Below are positions 1 through 6,649 of a stretch of DNA of 11,342 bases, piece after piece. The notes below the pieces were generated by a model. That model was given only the letters and a program-made list of their open reading frames with translations, searched no databases and was not told the DNA's origin. The stretch is from an uncultured Eubacteriales bacterium (GTDB lineage: Bacteria; Bacillota; Clostridia; Oscillospirales; Oscillospiraceae). A program made the position numbers and the translations under genes. The stretch spans positions 1 to 11,342 of the forward strand of contig URGL01000072.1 of assembly GCA_900547405.1 (NCBI GenBank). Reading direction: 5' to 3'. Positions within the stretch are counted from its first letter, which is position 1. Each line of letters opens with the position of its first letter.

Positions 1-55
1 GGGCTTCGCCCTGCCACCTTCCCCGTGGGGGAAGGCGACCTCCCGGCGGGGGCTT
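1..55. repeat. Dispersed GC-rich palindromic repeat, copy A
   Basis: These 55 bases are identical to positions 2229-2283, in the same orientation. The core at 17-35 is a perfect 8-bp stem (CCTTCCCC/GGGGAAGG) with a GTG loop, preceded by a small GGGC-TTC-GCCC hairpin. The copy is cut by the window edge, so the full element may extend leftward. From memory, elements of this look are scattered between genes in Oscillospiraceae genomes. The function is unknown; hairpin-based mRNA stabilisation or attenuation is possible. Confidence 0.85.
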
Positions 56-74
56 CTGATGAGGTTTTTATGTT

Positions 75-103
75 ATTCTATCGTATTTTGTCGAACTTTG
101 CAA
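75..103 (-). promoter_or_regulatory. Predicted leftward promoter for a gene outside the window
   Basis: Read on the minus strand, a -35 box TTGCAA (103-98) and a -10 box TAGAAT (80-75) are separated by exactly 17 bases in an AT-rich stretch. It points left, away from the permease operon that ends at 166. It would drive a transcript running through repeat copy A into a gene not contained in the window. The same TTGCAA-17 arrangement is seen at the binding-protein promoter. Confidence 0.4.
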
Positions 104-117
104 CCATGAAATGGAGG

Positions 118-152
118 TGCCGCCGGGGGTGAGCTGTGGCATCCCGGCGGCA
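118..152. terminator. Stem-loop after the permease operon, possible terminator
   Basis: TGCCGCCGGG (118-127) pairs perfectly with CCCGGCGGCA (143-152) around a 15-nt loop, 13 bases beyond the stop codon of the second permease. There is no U-tract after it in the direction of the operon transcript, so it is either a weak or factor-assisted terminator or an mRNA 3'-end stabiliser. Confidence 0.45.
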
Positions 153-165
153 AGAAACGGAAGAA

Positions 166-1059
166 TCAGCCTTTCACAGAACCGGCGGTAACGCCGCGGA
201 TGATAGACCGGGACAGGAAGATGTAGACGATCAGCACAGGCAGGATGGCAAGGAGAATGAACATATACACCTTGCCCATATCGAACTTGGAGTAGTCCGC
301 CGCCCGGAGCTGGGCGATCATCATAGGTACGGTCTTCATTTCGTTTTTGTTCAGCAGCAGAGCCGGCATCAGGTAGTTGTTCCAGGACTCCACAAAGGAG
401 AAGATCAGCTGCACGGCCATAGCGGGCTTGATCATGGGCAGCACGATCCGGTTGAAGGTCAGAAACTCGCCGGAGCCGTCCACCCGGGCAGCGTCAATGA
501 TCTCCATAGGCAGGACGCTGGCCATGTACTGCTTCATGTAGAAGAACACCACGGGAGACGCAATGCCGGGAAGGATCAGCGGCAGGTAGCTGTCGGTAAG
601 GCCGAACTGATAGCACAGCTGGACAAAGCCGGAGGCGCTGACCTGCTTGGGGATGACCATGACGGCCAGAATGAAGGTGGTGGCCGCGGCCTTCAGCTTG
701 AAGTCGTAGGCGTGGAGGCCGTAGGCCGTCAGGGCGGAGAAGTAGGTGGTCAGCAGCGCCGTGCAGGTGGCCACAAAGAAGCTGTTGAGCATGCCCCGGG
801 GAATGTCGATGGAGGCATCGGTCCAGGCGTTTTTCAGGTTCTCCAGGAAGTTGCCCTGAGGCAGCAGCCGGAAGCCGCCCTGCAGGTCCGCGTTGGTACG
901 GGTGGAGTTGATGATCAGCATGTAGAAGGAGAAGAGACACAGCAGGGTCAGGATCCCCAGGAAGAGATATACCAGCACCCGGGTCAATGTCAGCATGGCC
1001 TTGGCCTTGCGGCTGTCGGCATCGTTGATCTTCCGGACGGCTTTTGTTTTGGTTTCCAT
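166..1059 (-). CDS. Carbohydrate ABC transporter permease, MalG/AraQ type (CUT1)
   Basis: Second of the two membrane permeases of a sugar importer (about 297 residues). The protein has a short charged N-terminus, a first membrane helix around residues 25-50, a periplasmic-type loop, and further hydrophobic helices. The EAA-like loop reads DAARVDG followed by LP, with the D at about residue 189; this loop contacts the ATPase. The C-terminus, with SRSIIRGVTAGSVKG, matches the usual ending of MalG-like subunits. Two Met codons compete: the one at 1065 lies only 1 base from GGAGG, whereas the one at 1059 is 7 bases from it, so 1059 is preferred. The stop codon of the preceding permease gene is part of the TAAGGAGG Shine-Dalgarno, implying translational coupling. 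The substrate is inferred from the neighbouring phosphorylase. Confidence 0.9.
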   Translation of the reverse strand: METKTKAVRKINDADSRKAKAMLTLTRVLVYLFLGILTLLCLFSFYMLIINSTRTNADLQGGFRLLPQGNFLENLKNAWTDASIDIPRGMLNSFFVATCTALLTTYFSALTAYGLHAYDFKLKAAATTFILAVMVIPKQVSASGFVQLCYQFGLTDSYLPLILPGIASPVVFFYMKQYMASVLPMEIIDAARVDGSGEFLTFNRIVLPMIKPAMAVQLIFSFVESWNNYLMPALLLNKNEMKTVPMMIAQLRAADYSKFDMGKVYMFILLAILPVLIVYIFLSRSIIRGVTAGSVKG

Positions 1060-1071
1060 ATCCATGCCTCC

Positions 1072-2013
1072 TTAATCTTCTTTGGTCAGGCTCTTGAAGA
1101 CCAGGATGCTCAGCAGGCCCGTGATGATGAAGATGATCACGGAAACCGCGCCGGCCATGCCGTAGTTCTTGCTGGTCTTCAGGAAGTTGTTCAGGTACAT
1201 AATGAGGGTGGTGGAGGACCGGTTGGGAGTGCCCGCGCCGTTGGTCAGCACCTGAGGCACATCGAACATCTGCAGGCCGCCGATGAGGGCCGTGATAACG
1301 GTGTAGACAAGGACGGGCATCAGCAGGGGCAGGGTCACCTTGAAGAACACCTGCACGGAGTTGGCGCCGTCCAGATTGGCCGCCTCAAACAGGCACTGGT
1401 CAATGCCCATAATGCCCGCCATCAGCAAAATGGTGGTGTTGCCGAACCACATCAGGAAGTTCATCAGAGCCACCAGGCCCCGGACGGTATACTGCTTGTC
1501 AAAGAAGGGAATGGGCTGGTCCGCGATCCCCAGCTGCATAATGAGCTGGTTGATGGGGCCCACGTTGGAGAACAGGGTGAAAAACAGCATGGAAAAAGCG
1601 GAGGCCATGATCAGGTTGGGCATATAGATGACCGTCTTGAAAAACTGCTGGCCCTTGATCTTCAGCCGGTAGCTGGTGAAGATCACGCTGAGCAGCAGCG
1701 CGATGAGCACCTGGGGCACCGCGCCCTCCAGCCACATGAGCATGGTGTTTCCGGCGAATTTCAGGATGGCAATGGAGCCGTTTTTATCCGGAGTGAAGAG
1801 CTTGACGTAGTTGCGCATGCCGACAAAGTTGGGTCCCACCTGCTTCAGGCCCTCCCGGTAGTTCTCGAAGAAGCTGTTGTAGATGGTCAGCAGCTGGGGA
1901 ACCAGAGCGAAGATGCAGTAGGTGATAAAGAAAGGCAGGATGAACAAATATCCCCACTTTGCGTAGCTGATGCCCTTCCGCTTGGGGCGGGTGGCAGTGG
2001 ATTGTGTTTTCAT
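1072..2013 (-). CDS. Carbohydrate ABC transporter permease, MalF/UgpA type (CUT1)
   Basis: First membrane permease of the sugar importer, 313 residues, normal length for the family. After a basic N-terminus (RPKRKG) come a first helix (about 20-45), an external loop, and five more hydrophobic segments. The EAA loop has E210 in EAANLDGA followed by LPLLMP, the signature of binding-protein-dependent permeases. The start at 2013 is chosen because GGGAGG lies 7 bases upstream. The frame stays open to 2181, but that extension is Arg/Gly-rich, non-family sequence derived from intergenic repeats. It lies 333 bp downstream of the binding-protein gene and 12 bases before the next permease start. The pair would form the transmembrane channel; no ATPase is encoded here. 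Confidence 0.92.
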   Translation of the reverse strand: MKTQSTATRPKRKGISYAKWGYLFILPFFITYCIFALVPQLLTIYNSFFENYREGLKQVGPNFVGMRNYVKLFTPDKNGSIAILKFAGNTMLMWLEGAVPQVLIALLLSVIFTSYRLKIKGQQFFKTVIYMPNLIMASAFSMLFFTLFSNVGPINQLIMQLGIADQPIPFFDKQYTVRGLVALMNFLMWFGNTTILLMAGIMGIDQCLFEAANLDGANSVQVFFKVTLPLLMPVLVYTVITALIGGLQMFDVPQVLTNGAGTPNRSSTTLIMYLNNFLKTSKNYGMAGAVSVIIFIITGLLSILVFKSLTKED

Positions 2014-2196
2014 GAAAAGACCTCCCTTTGTCTGATTGAGCTTTCGCAAGCGCCTTCGGCAGCGCCTCTGCGGGTACGGGAAAACGCACCCACAGAGCCA
2101 ATGCCGAAAAATCCCCTGCCCTCTGTGCCTTCCGAGGGTGGCCCCGCTTTCTCCGGGTGTGGAGGGGACCCCTAAAAGCAAAAACCGGGCTTTGTC

Positions 2197-2220
2197 GAGG
2201 GGGAAAGACGGTTCCCCCTC
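2197..2220. other. Perfect 9-bp stem-loop
   Basis: GAGGGGGAA (2197-2205) pairs with TTCCCCCTC (2212-2220) across a 6-nt loop. It sits directly before repeat copy B and may be part of the same compound element; copy A is truncated at this point by the window edge, so this cannot be tested here. Confidence 0.6.
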
Positions 2221-2228
2221 ATCCGTCA

Positions 2229-2283
2229 GGGCTTCGCCCTGCCACCTTCCCCGTGGGGGAAGGCGACCTCCCGGCGGGGGCTT
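2229..2283. repeat. Dispersed GC-rich palindromic repeat, copy B
   Basis: Identical over all 55 bases to positions 1-55 and in the same orientation. Its core stem-loop is at 2245-2263. It lies in the spacer of the transporter operon, so the two copies bracket the two permease genes as direct repeats about 2.2 kb apart. Confidence 0.85.
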
Positions 2284-2287
2284 AAAG

Positions 2288-2319
2288 TTACGGGGCAGGG
2301 CGCAGGCCCTGCCCCGTAA
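2288..2319 (-). terminator. Strong stem-loop after the binding-protein gene (attenuator or partial terminator)
   Basis: A perfect 14-bp stem, TTACGGGGCAGGGC (2288-2301) with its complement (2306-2319), closes a 4-nt loop. It begins 27 bases after the stop codon of the binding-protein gene. On the minus strand it is followed by CTTTAAG, only a weak U-run. Partial termination or protection of the upstream mRNA would give more binding protein than permease, as is common in sugar ABC operons. Confidence 0.6.
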
Positions 2320-2346
2320 GGAATTCCTGTATAAGATGTGTGATGC

Positions 2347-3696
2347 TTACGGAGTCATGATGGAGGGGTAAGCCTCGGAAACCAGGGCGTAGAAGTTGGC
2401 CATGGCAGCATCCTCGGTCACGTCGCCGTCGCAGTACTCACGCCAGGTCTTCTGCAGGTCCTCGTTGATGATCTGATCGTAGATGGTGTGATTCTCGAAG
2501 ACGATGTTCTTCGCCAGCTCGCAGAAGATTTTGGTGTCGTTCTGGCCGCCCAGGAAGTCGTTGCCGCCGTCAGCAGCGCAGGCCTCGTTGACCTTCTGGT
2601 TGTTGGAGAACTGCATCTCGTTCTTTACCAGCTTGGTGCAGACATCCTCATCGTTGATGAAGGTGTTCATAATGTCAGCGACCATGGTGGGGTTGTCGGT
2701 GCCCACAGGAGCCAGCAGCCAGGTGCCGCCCCAGAAGTGCGCCTGAGGACCTTCACAGATGGCCCAGTCGCCGAAGCAGCCCTTCTCAGCATCCTGAGCG
2801 TTGCCCATGGAGAAGTTGTAGTACCAGGCAGGTCCAAAGTAGCACATGGTCTTGCCGTCCTTGAACATCTGAGCGGTGCACTCGTCGGACCAGATGTCGC
2901 AGGTCTGGGTGTAGCCCTTGTCGGAGAATTCCTTAGCCTGGGTCATCCAGGTCTTGATGGCGTCGTCGATCTGCAGGTTGTTGTTCTCATCGACCCAGGG
3001 AGAGGCAACGTTGTTGGAGAACACACGGTAGGTAGCGGACTCGGAAGCGGTCATGTAGTAGCCCTTGGCCTTGGCCTGAGCGGCCACGTCGTTAAACTTG
3101 CTCCAGTCGGACAGAGCAGCCTGGACTTCGGCGGGATCATCGGTGCCCAGAACGTCCTTGGCAATGGAACGGCGGTAGATCAGAGCAGCGGGGCAGCACT
3201 GGAAGGAAACGCCCTTAACGGTGCCGTTGGCATCGGAAGCGGTCTGCACAGTGTAAGCGTAAGCGTTGGAGAAATCGGTGACGCCCAGAGGCTTGACATC
3301 CTGGGTGAAATCGGAGTCGGTGTACTTCTGGATGTAGTCGGCCTCGGCCAGGAACAGGTCGATCTTGTCGTCATCGGAAGCGGTGGACTGCGCCTGCAGG
3401 GCCTGGTCCAGCTTCTCCTGGTAAGCACCGCCATCGCTGGGGGTGATGATCCAGTTCACAGTGACACCTTCGGGAACGGTGCAGTACTTCTCGAAGAAGC
3501 CCTTGAACTCTTCGTTCCAGGCGTAGATATTGAAGACCTTGCCTTCAGAAGCAGTGGCTTCCGTGGCAGGAGCTTCGGCGGGGGCAGCGGCAGCGGTGGT
3601 CGCCGGGGCCTCGGTAGCGGCGGGGGCGGACTGGCCACAGGCGCACAGGGCGAGAACCATAGTCAGCGCAAGGATCAGAGACAGTGCCTTTTTCAT
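2347..3696 (-). CDS. Sugar ABC transporter substrate-binding lipoprotein (family 1)
   Basis: Extracytoplasmic sugar-binding protein of the importer, 449 residues, normal for family 1 (COG1653-like). The N-terminus has a KK pair, a hydrophobic stretch, and a lipobox-like LCAC with C20 as the likely lipidated cysteine. An Ala/Pro/Thr/Glu-rich linker (about 23-55) tethers the globular domain. Visible family-like elements include NIYAWNEEF at the first strand, DLFLAEADYIQKY, and FWGGTWLLAPVGTDNP with a following Asn/Asp-rich C-lobe. The start at 3696 has GGAGG 8 bases upstream; the Met at 3714 would make the Shine-Dalgarno itself coding. The mature domain contains about 12 cysteines, many for an exported binding protein. 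It is first in the operon with the two permeases, divergent from the GH94 gene. Cellobiose or cello-oligosaccharide is an inferred ligand. Confidence 0.9.
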   Translation of the reverse strand: MKKALSLILALTMVLALCACGQSAPAATEAPATTAAAAPAEAPATEATASEGKVFNIYAWNEEFKGFFEKYCTVPEGVTVNWIITPSDGGAYQEKLDQALQAQSTASDDDKIDLFLAEADYIQKYTDSDFTQDVKPLGVTDFSNAYAYTVQTASDANGTVKGVSFQCCPAALIYRRSIAKDVLGTDDPAEVQAALSDWSKFNDVAAQAKAKGYYMTASESATYRVFSNNVASPWVDENNNLQIDDAIKTWMTQAKEFSDKGYTQTCDIWSDECTAQMFKDGKTMCYFGPAWYYNFSMGNAQDAEKGCFGDWAICEGPQAHFWGGTWLLAPVGTDNPTMVADIMNTFINDEDVCTKLVKNEMQFSNNQKVNEACAADGGNDFLGGQNDTKIFCELAKNIVFENHTIYDQIINEDLQKTWREYCDGDVTEDAAMANFYALVSEAYPSIMTP

Positions 3697-3759
3697 GGAT
3701 ATTTCCTCCTTCAATTAATGACGCAGTTGTGATTGGATCCGATGCTCGCCTCCCGCCGG

Positions 3760-3772
3760 ACCGGAAACCGGT
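3760..3772. promoter_or_regulatory. Short perfect inverted repeat in the leader of the binding-protein mRNA
   Basis: ACCGG-AAA-CCGGT lies about 35-45 bases downstream of the predicted transcription start of the transporter operon. It could be a repressor half-site pair or a small hairpin; its GC-richness stands out from the surrounding AT-rich DNA. Confidence 0.3.
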
Positions 3773-3812
3773 ATTGCGTTCCGCCGTTTGGCTTAATCGT
3801 TATCGCAACATT

Positions 3813-3841
3813 AGGATATCGCACTTTCCCCAAAATTGCAA
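3813..3841 (-). promoter_or_regulatory. Predicted sigma-A-type promoter of the transporter operon
   Basis: On the minus strand, TTGCAA (3841-3836) and TATCCT (3818-3813) are separated by 17 bases. The leader to the start codon at 3696 would be about 110 nt. The -10 sequence TATCCT is the same as in the divergent phosphorylase promoter. Confidence 0.55.
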
Positions 3842-4005
3842 TACCCATTTTGCTTCTTTTTAGAGAAATCGCAAAATTTGAATGGTTTGAACAAAACGCG
3901 AACGAAAAAATAGGCATGTTGCTACCGTAAATTTTAAGTAGATTTTCGTAGTAATTTCAAAGTGTACAATCCGCAGCGCCAAAAACTGTGCAAAATATCT
4001 AAAAA

Positions 4006-4019
4006 TGAAATTCGTTTCA
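4006..4019. promoter_or_regulatory. Candidate operator TGAAA-TTCG-TTTCA
   Basis: A 5-bp perfect inverted repeat with a 4-bp centre ends 8 bases before the -35 of the phosphorylase promoter. Its form recalls LacI/GalR-family operators. It is not a good CcpA cre, because the central CG is displaced by one base. A position just upstream of -35 would suit activation or a repressor looping with another site. Confidence 0.35.
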
Positions 4020-4027
4020 AAAGATAG

Positions 4028-4056
4028 TTGCGTTTCGCTCAGAAATATTGTATCCT
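4028..4056 (+). promoter_or_regulatory. Predicted promoter of the GH94 phosphorylase gene
   Basis: TTGCGT (4028-4033) and TATCCT (4051-4056) have a 17-base spacer, with an AT-rich upstream stretch. The predicted leader is about 65 nt to the start at 4128. The -35 overlaps a motif TTGCGTTTCGC that recurs with one change at 3774-3784. Confidence 0.5.
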
Positions 4057-4127
4057 AAATCAAGAGTTACAAGCACTTAATCGTTTTCTATATGACTATT
4101 GGCATAAGAAAAGGAGGAACCAACAAC

Positions 4128-6566
4128 ATGCAGTACGGCTACTTTGACGACGCCCGCCGGGAGTACGTGATCGAAACGCCCAGAACGCCTCTGCCCTGGA
4201 TCAACTATCTGGGCAGCGAGGCATTCTTCGCCCTGGTCTCCAATACGGCAGGAGGCTATTGCTTCTACAAGGATGCCCGGCTCCGGCGGATCACCCGCTA
4301 CCGCTACAACAACTCTCCCCTGGATTCCGACGGCTTCCACGTCTATTTAAGAGACGGGGAGGGCACCGTCTGGAACCCCGGCTGGCAGCCCACCCAGACC
4401 GAGCTTACCAGCTACACCTGCCGCCACGGCTTGGGCTACACCACCATTGAGGGGAAATTGGGCTCCATCGCCTCCACCCAGGAGATGCTGGTGCCCCAGG
4501 GAGACAACTGCCTGCTGCTGCGGCTGACGGTGAAGAACGAAGGAGATACTCCCAAGAAAATCACCGTCTTCCCCTACGTGGAATTCTGCCTGTGGGATGC
4601 CATGGACGACTCCTCCAACTTCCAGCGGAATTTCTCCACCGGCGAAGTAGAGGTAACAGACCGGGCCATCTACCACAAGACCGAATACCGGGAGCGCCGG
4701 GACCACTACGCCTTCCTGTGGTCCAATATTCCCTTCGACGGCTTTGATACCACCCGGGATGCCTTTGTTGGCATCTACAGCGGCCCCCAGATGCCCCAGG
4801 CCGTGAAAAACGGCAAATGCACCGGCTCTCTGGCCCACGGCTGGGCTCCGGTGGGTGCCATGGAATTTGACCTGGAGCTGGCCCCCGGCCAGAGCAGGAG
4901 CATACTCCTGGGGCTTGGCTACATTGAGAATCCTCAGGAGGAGAAGTTCACGGCCCCCGGCGTTATCAACAAGACCCGGGCCGATGCCATGATGGCCCGC
5001 TACGCCGCCCCCGATGCCTTTGACCGGGCCAAGGAGGCCCTGAAAGCACAGTGGACCCAGCTGCTGTCCAACTACTCTGCCTGCACCGGAGACGAAAAGG
5101 TAGACCGGATGGTAAACATCTGGAACCAATATCAGTGCATGGTCACCTTCAACATGTCCCGCTCCGCCAGCTATTTCGAAAGCGGCATGGGCCGGGGCAT
5201 GGGCTTCCGGGATTCCTGCCAGGATCTGCTGGGCTTCGTCCACATGATCCCCGAAAAGGCCCGGGAACGGCTGCTGGACATTGCCGCCACCCAGTTCCCC
5301 GACGGCTCCGCCTATCACCAGTATCAGCCCCTGACCAAAAAGGGAAATCTGGCCGTAGGCTCCGGCTTCAACGACGATCCCCTGTGGCTGGTGGCCGGTA
5401 CCGATGCCTATTTGCGGGAAACCGGCGACTACTCCATCCTGGAGGAGCAGGTGCCCTTCGACAACGACGCCTCCTTGGCCGCTCCCTTCCTGGAGCACCT
5501 GCGCCGCAGCGTCAACTACACCATGACCCATCTGGGCCCCCACAAGCTGCCCCTCATCGGCCGGGCGGACTGGAACGACTGCCTGAACCTGAACTGCTTC
5601 TCCGCCCATCCCGGCGAGAGCTTCCAGATCACCGGCCCCAGTGAGGGTCCCGTGGCCGAGAGCGTCTTCATCGGCGGTATGTTTGTCAAATACGGCACCG
5701 CCTATGCCCGGCTCTGCATCCGCCTGGGCCTTGTAGACGAGGCCGCCAAGGTCACCGCCGCCGTAGAGGAAATGAACGCGGTCTGCCTGAGTGCCGGCTG
5801 GGACGGTGCCTGGTTCCGCCGGGCCTACGATGCCTACGGCGCGCCCATCGGAAGCAAAGAATGCAAAGAGGGGCAGATCTTCATCGAGCCCCAGGGTATG
5901 TGCGTCATGGCCGGCATCGGCAAGCAGTCCGGCGAGGCCCTGAAAGCCATGCAGAGCGTGGAGGAGCGGCTGGACACCAAGTACGGCATTGTCCTTTTGC
6001 AGCCCGCCTACACGGAGTACTGCCTGAACCTGGGCGAGATCAGCTCCTATCCTCCCGGATACAAGGAAAACGCCGGTATCTTCTGCCACAACAACCCCTG
6101 GGTCGTCTGCGCCGAGGCGGAGATCGGCCGGGGTGACCGGGCCTTCCAGGTCTACGCCCGGACCTGCCCCGCCTATACCGAGGCCATCAGCGAGATCCAC
6201 CGCACCGAGCCCTACGTCTACAGCCAGATGATCGCCGGTAAGGATGCCCCCAGCTTCGGCGAGGCCAAAAACAGCTGGCTCACCGGCACCGCCGCCTGGA
6301 CCTTCCTCAGCATCTCCCAGGCCATTCTGGGTGTCCAGCCCACTCTGGACGGCCTGTCCGTGGACCCCTGCGTCCCCTCCGCCTGGAAGGAATACACCGT
6401 CCACCGGAAGTACCGGGGTGCGGACTATGACATCACCGTTAAAAATCCCAACGCCGTCCAGAAGGGCGTAGCCTCCGTCACGGTAGACGGCAGGCCCATC
6501 ACCGGCAACATTCTCCCCATCGCCCCCAAGGGCGCAAAGGTCACCGTGGAAGTGACCATGGGATAG
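4128..6566 (+). CDS. GH94 phosphorylase, probable cellobiose phosphorylase (EC 2.4.1.20)
   Basis: Cytosolic inverting phosphorylase of 812 residues, the size of characterised cellobiose phosphorylases. The reaction would be cellobiose plus phosphate to alpha-glucose 1-phosphate plus glucose, saving one ATP. The N-terminus (YGYFDDARREYVI, PWINYLG, AGGYCFYKDARLRRITRYRYNN) is near-signature for this family's beta-sandwich domain. A helical linker and an (alpha/alpha)6 barrel follow. D484 in ADWNDCLNLNCF aligns with the catalytic acid D490 of the Cellvibrio gilvus enzyme; H654 (FCHNNPW) and T719-G720 (LTGTAAW) align with its phosphate-binding H666 and T731-G732. The start at 4128 has AAGGAGG upstream; the in-frame Met at 4092 has no Shine-Dalgarno. 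It faces the sugar importer divergently. GH94 also includes chitobiose, laminaribiose and cellobionate phosphorylases, which cannot be fully excluded by eye. Confidence 0.9.
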   Translation: MQYGYFDDARREYVIETPRTPLPWINYLGSEAFFALVSNTAGGYCFYKDARLRRITRYRYNNSPLDSDGFHVYLRDGEGTVWNPGWQPTQTELTSYTCRHGLGYTTIEGKLGSIASTQEMLVPQGDNCLLLRLTVKNEGDTPKKITVFPYVEFCLWDAMDDSSNFQRNFSTGEVEVTDRAIYHKTEYRERRDHYAFLWSNIPFDGFDTTRDAFVGIYSGPQMPQAVKNGKCTGSLAHGWAPVGAMEFDLELAPGQSRSILLGLGYIENPQEEKFTAPGVINKTRADAMMARYAAPDAFDRAKEALKAQWTQLLSNYSACTGDEKVDRMVNIWNQYQCMVTFNMSRSASYFESGMGRGMGFRDSCQDLLGFVHMIPEKARERLLDIAATQFPDGSAYHQYQPLTKKGNLAVGSGFNDDPLWLVAGTDAYLRETGDYSILEEQVPFDNDASLAAPFLEHLRRSVNYTMTHLGPHKLPLIGRADWNDCLNLNCFSAHPGESFQITGPSEGPVAESVFIGGMFVKYGTAYARLCIRLGLVDEAAKVTAAVEEMNAVCLSAGWDGAWFRRAYDAYGAPIGSKECKEGQIFIEPQGMCVMAGIGKQSGEALKAMQSVEERLDTKYGIVLLQPAYTEYCLNLGEISSYPPGYKENAGIFCHNNPWVVCAEAEIGRGDRAFQVYARTCPAYTEAISEIHRTEPYVYSQMIAGKDAPSFGEAKNSWLTGTAAWTFLSISQAILGVQPTLDGLSVDPCVPSAWKEYTVHRKYRGADYDITVKNPNAVQKGVASVTVDGRPITGNILPIAPKGAKVTVEVTMG

Positions 6567-6575
6567 TCTGTTTTT

Positions 6576-6610
6576 CCCCCTCTGCCACCCAAAACAGGCG
6601 GCAGAGGGGG
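6576..6610. terminator. Perfect 11-bp stem-loop after the phosphorylase gene
   Basis: CCCCCTCTGCC (6576-6586) pairs with GGCAGAGGGGG (6600-6610) around a 13-nt loop, starting 9 bases past the phosphorylase stop codon. The T-run (6570-6575) lies before rather than after the stem on the plus strand, so it is not a textbook intrinsic terminator. Its position between convergent genes still favours a 3'-end role. Confidence 0.55.
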
Positions 6611-6618
6611 ATATGGAA

Positions 6619-6649
6619 AAGGCCCTGAGGCTGTGCGCCTCAGGGCCTT
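6619..6649 (-). terminator. Intrinsic terminator of the redox operon
   Basis: AAGGCCCTGAGGC (6619-6631) pairs perfectly with positions 6637-6649 around a 5-nt loop. On the minus strand the stem runs into TTTT then CC, a short U-tract. The stem starts at the last bases of the stop codon of the msrA remnant, so it closes the minus-strand operon and may also help stop phosphorylase transcripts arriving from the other side. Confidence 0.65.

Larger units (their letters stand above)
2014..2346. other. Hairpin-rich spacer between binding-protein and permease genes
   Basis: No gene is seen in these 333 bases, although long frames cross them. They contain several perfect inverted repeats (2197-2220, 2227-2241, 2245-2263, 2288-2319), a 10-bp palindrome AGGAATTCCT (2319-2328) and repeat copy B. 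A weaker run of inverted GC-rich pieces occupies about 2046-2160. It lies inside the presumed transporter transcript, so it probably tunes permease expression relative to the binding protein. Confidence 0.7.
3697..4127. promoter_or_regulatory. AT-rich divergent regulatory region
   Basis: This 431-bp gap separates the minus-strand transporter operon from the plus-strand phosphorylase gene. Its AT content is clearly higher than that of the genes around it. It holds one convincing promoter per direction and several short inverted repeats, described separately. No small gene is supported: the open frames in it lack ribosome binding sites. Confidence 0.75.

Noticed and set aside
1..55. Palindromic repeats as part of a CRISPR array
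   Set aside because: Only two copies 2.2 kb apart with genes between them, no regular spacers and no cas genes.
136..2175. Long plus-strand open frame opposite the permease genes
   Set aside because: Its product is His/Gln/Gly/Asp-rich with no recognisable domain, has no Shine-Dalgarno and is exactly antisense to two well-supported permeases. It is a by-product of high GC coding on the other strand.
2014..2181. N-terminal extension of the first permease
   Set aside because: The in-frame extension is Arg/Gly/Pro-rich, comes from hairpin-forming intergenic DNA, and ignores the well-spaced GGGAGG before 2013.
2488..3732. Plus-strand open frame opposite the binding-protein gene
   Set aside because: Gly/Val/Leu-rich antisense product with no domain, whereas the minus strand encodes a clear lipoprotein.
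4006..4019. CcpA cre site upstream of the phosphorylase gene
   Set aside because: Ends match the cre pattern but the essential central CG is shifted by one base; kept only as a generic operator candidate.
6576..6610. Classic rho-independent terminator for the phosphorylase gene
   Set aside because: The stem is perfect, but the T-run precedes it on the plus strand and no U-tract follows on either strand, so only a generic 3'-end hairpin is claimed.
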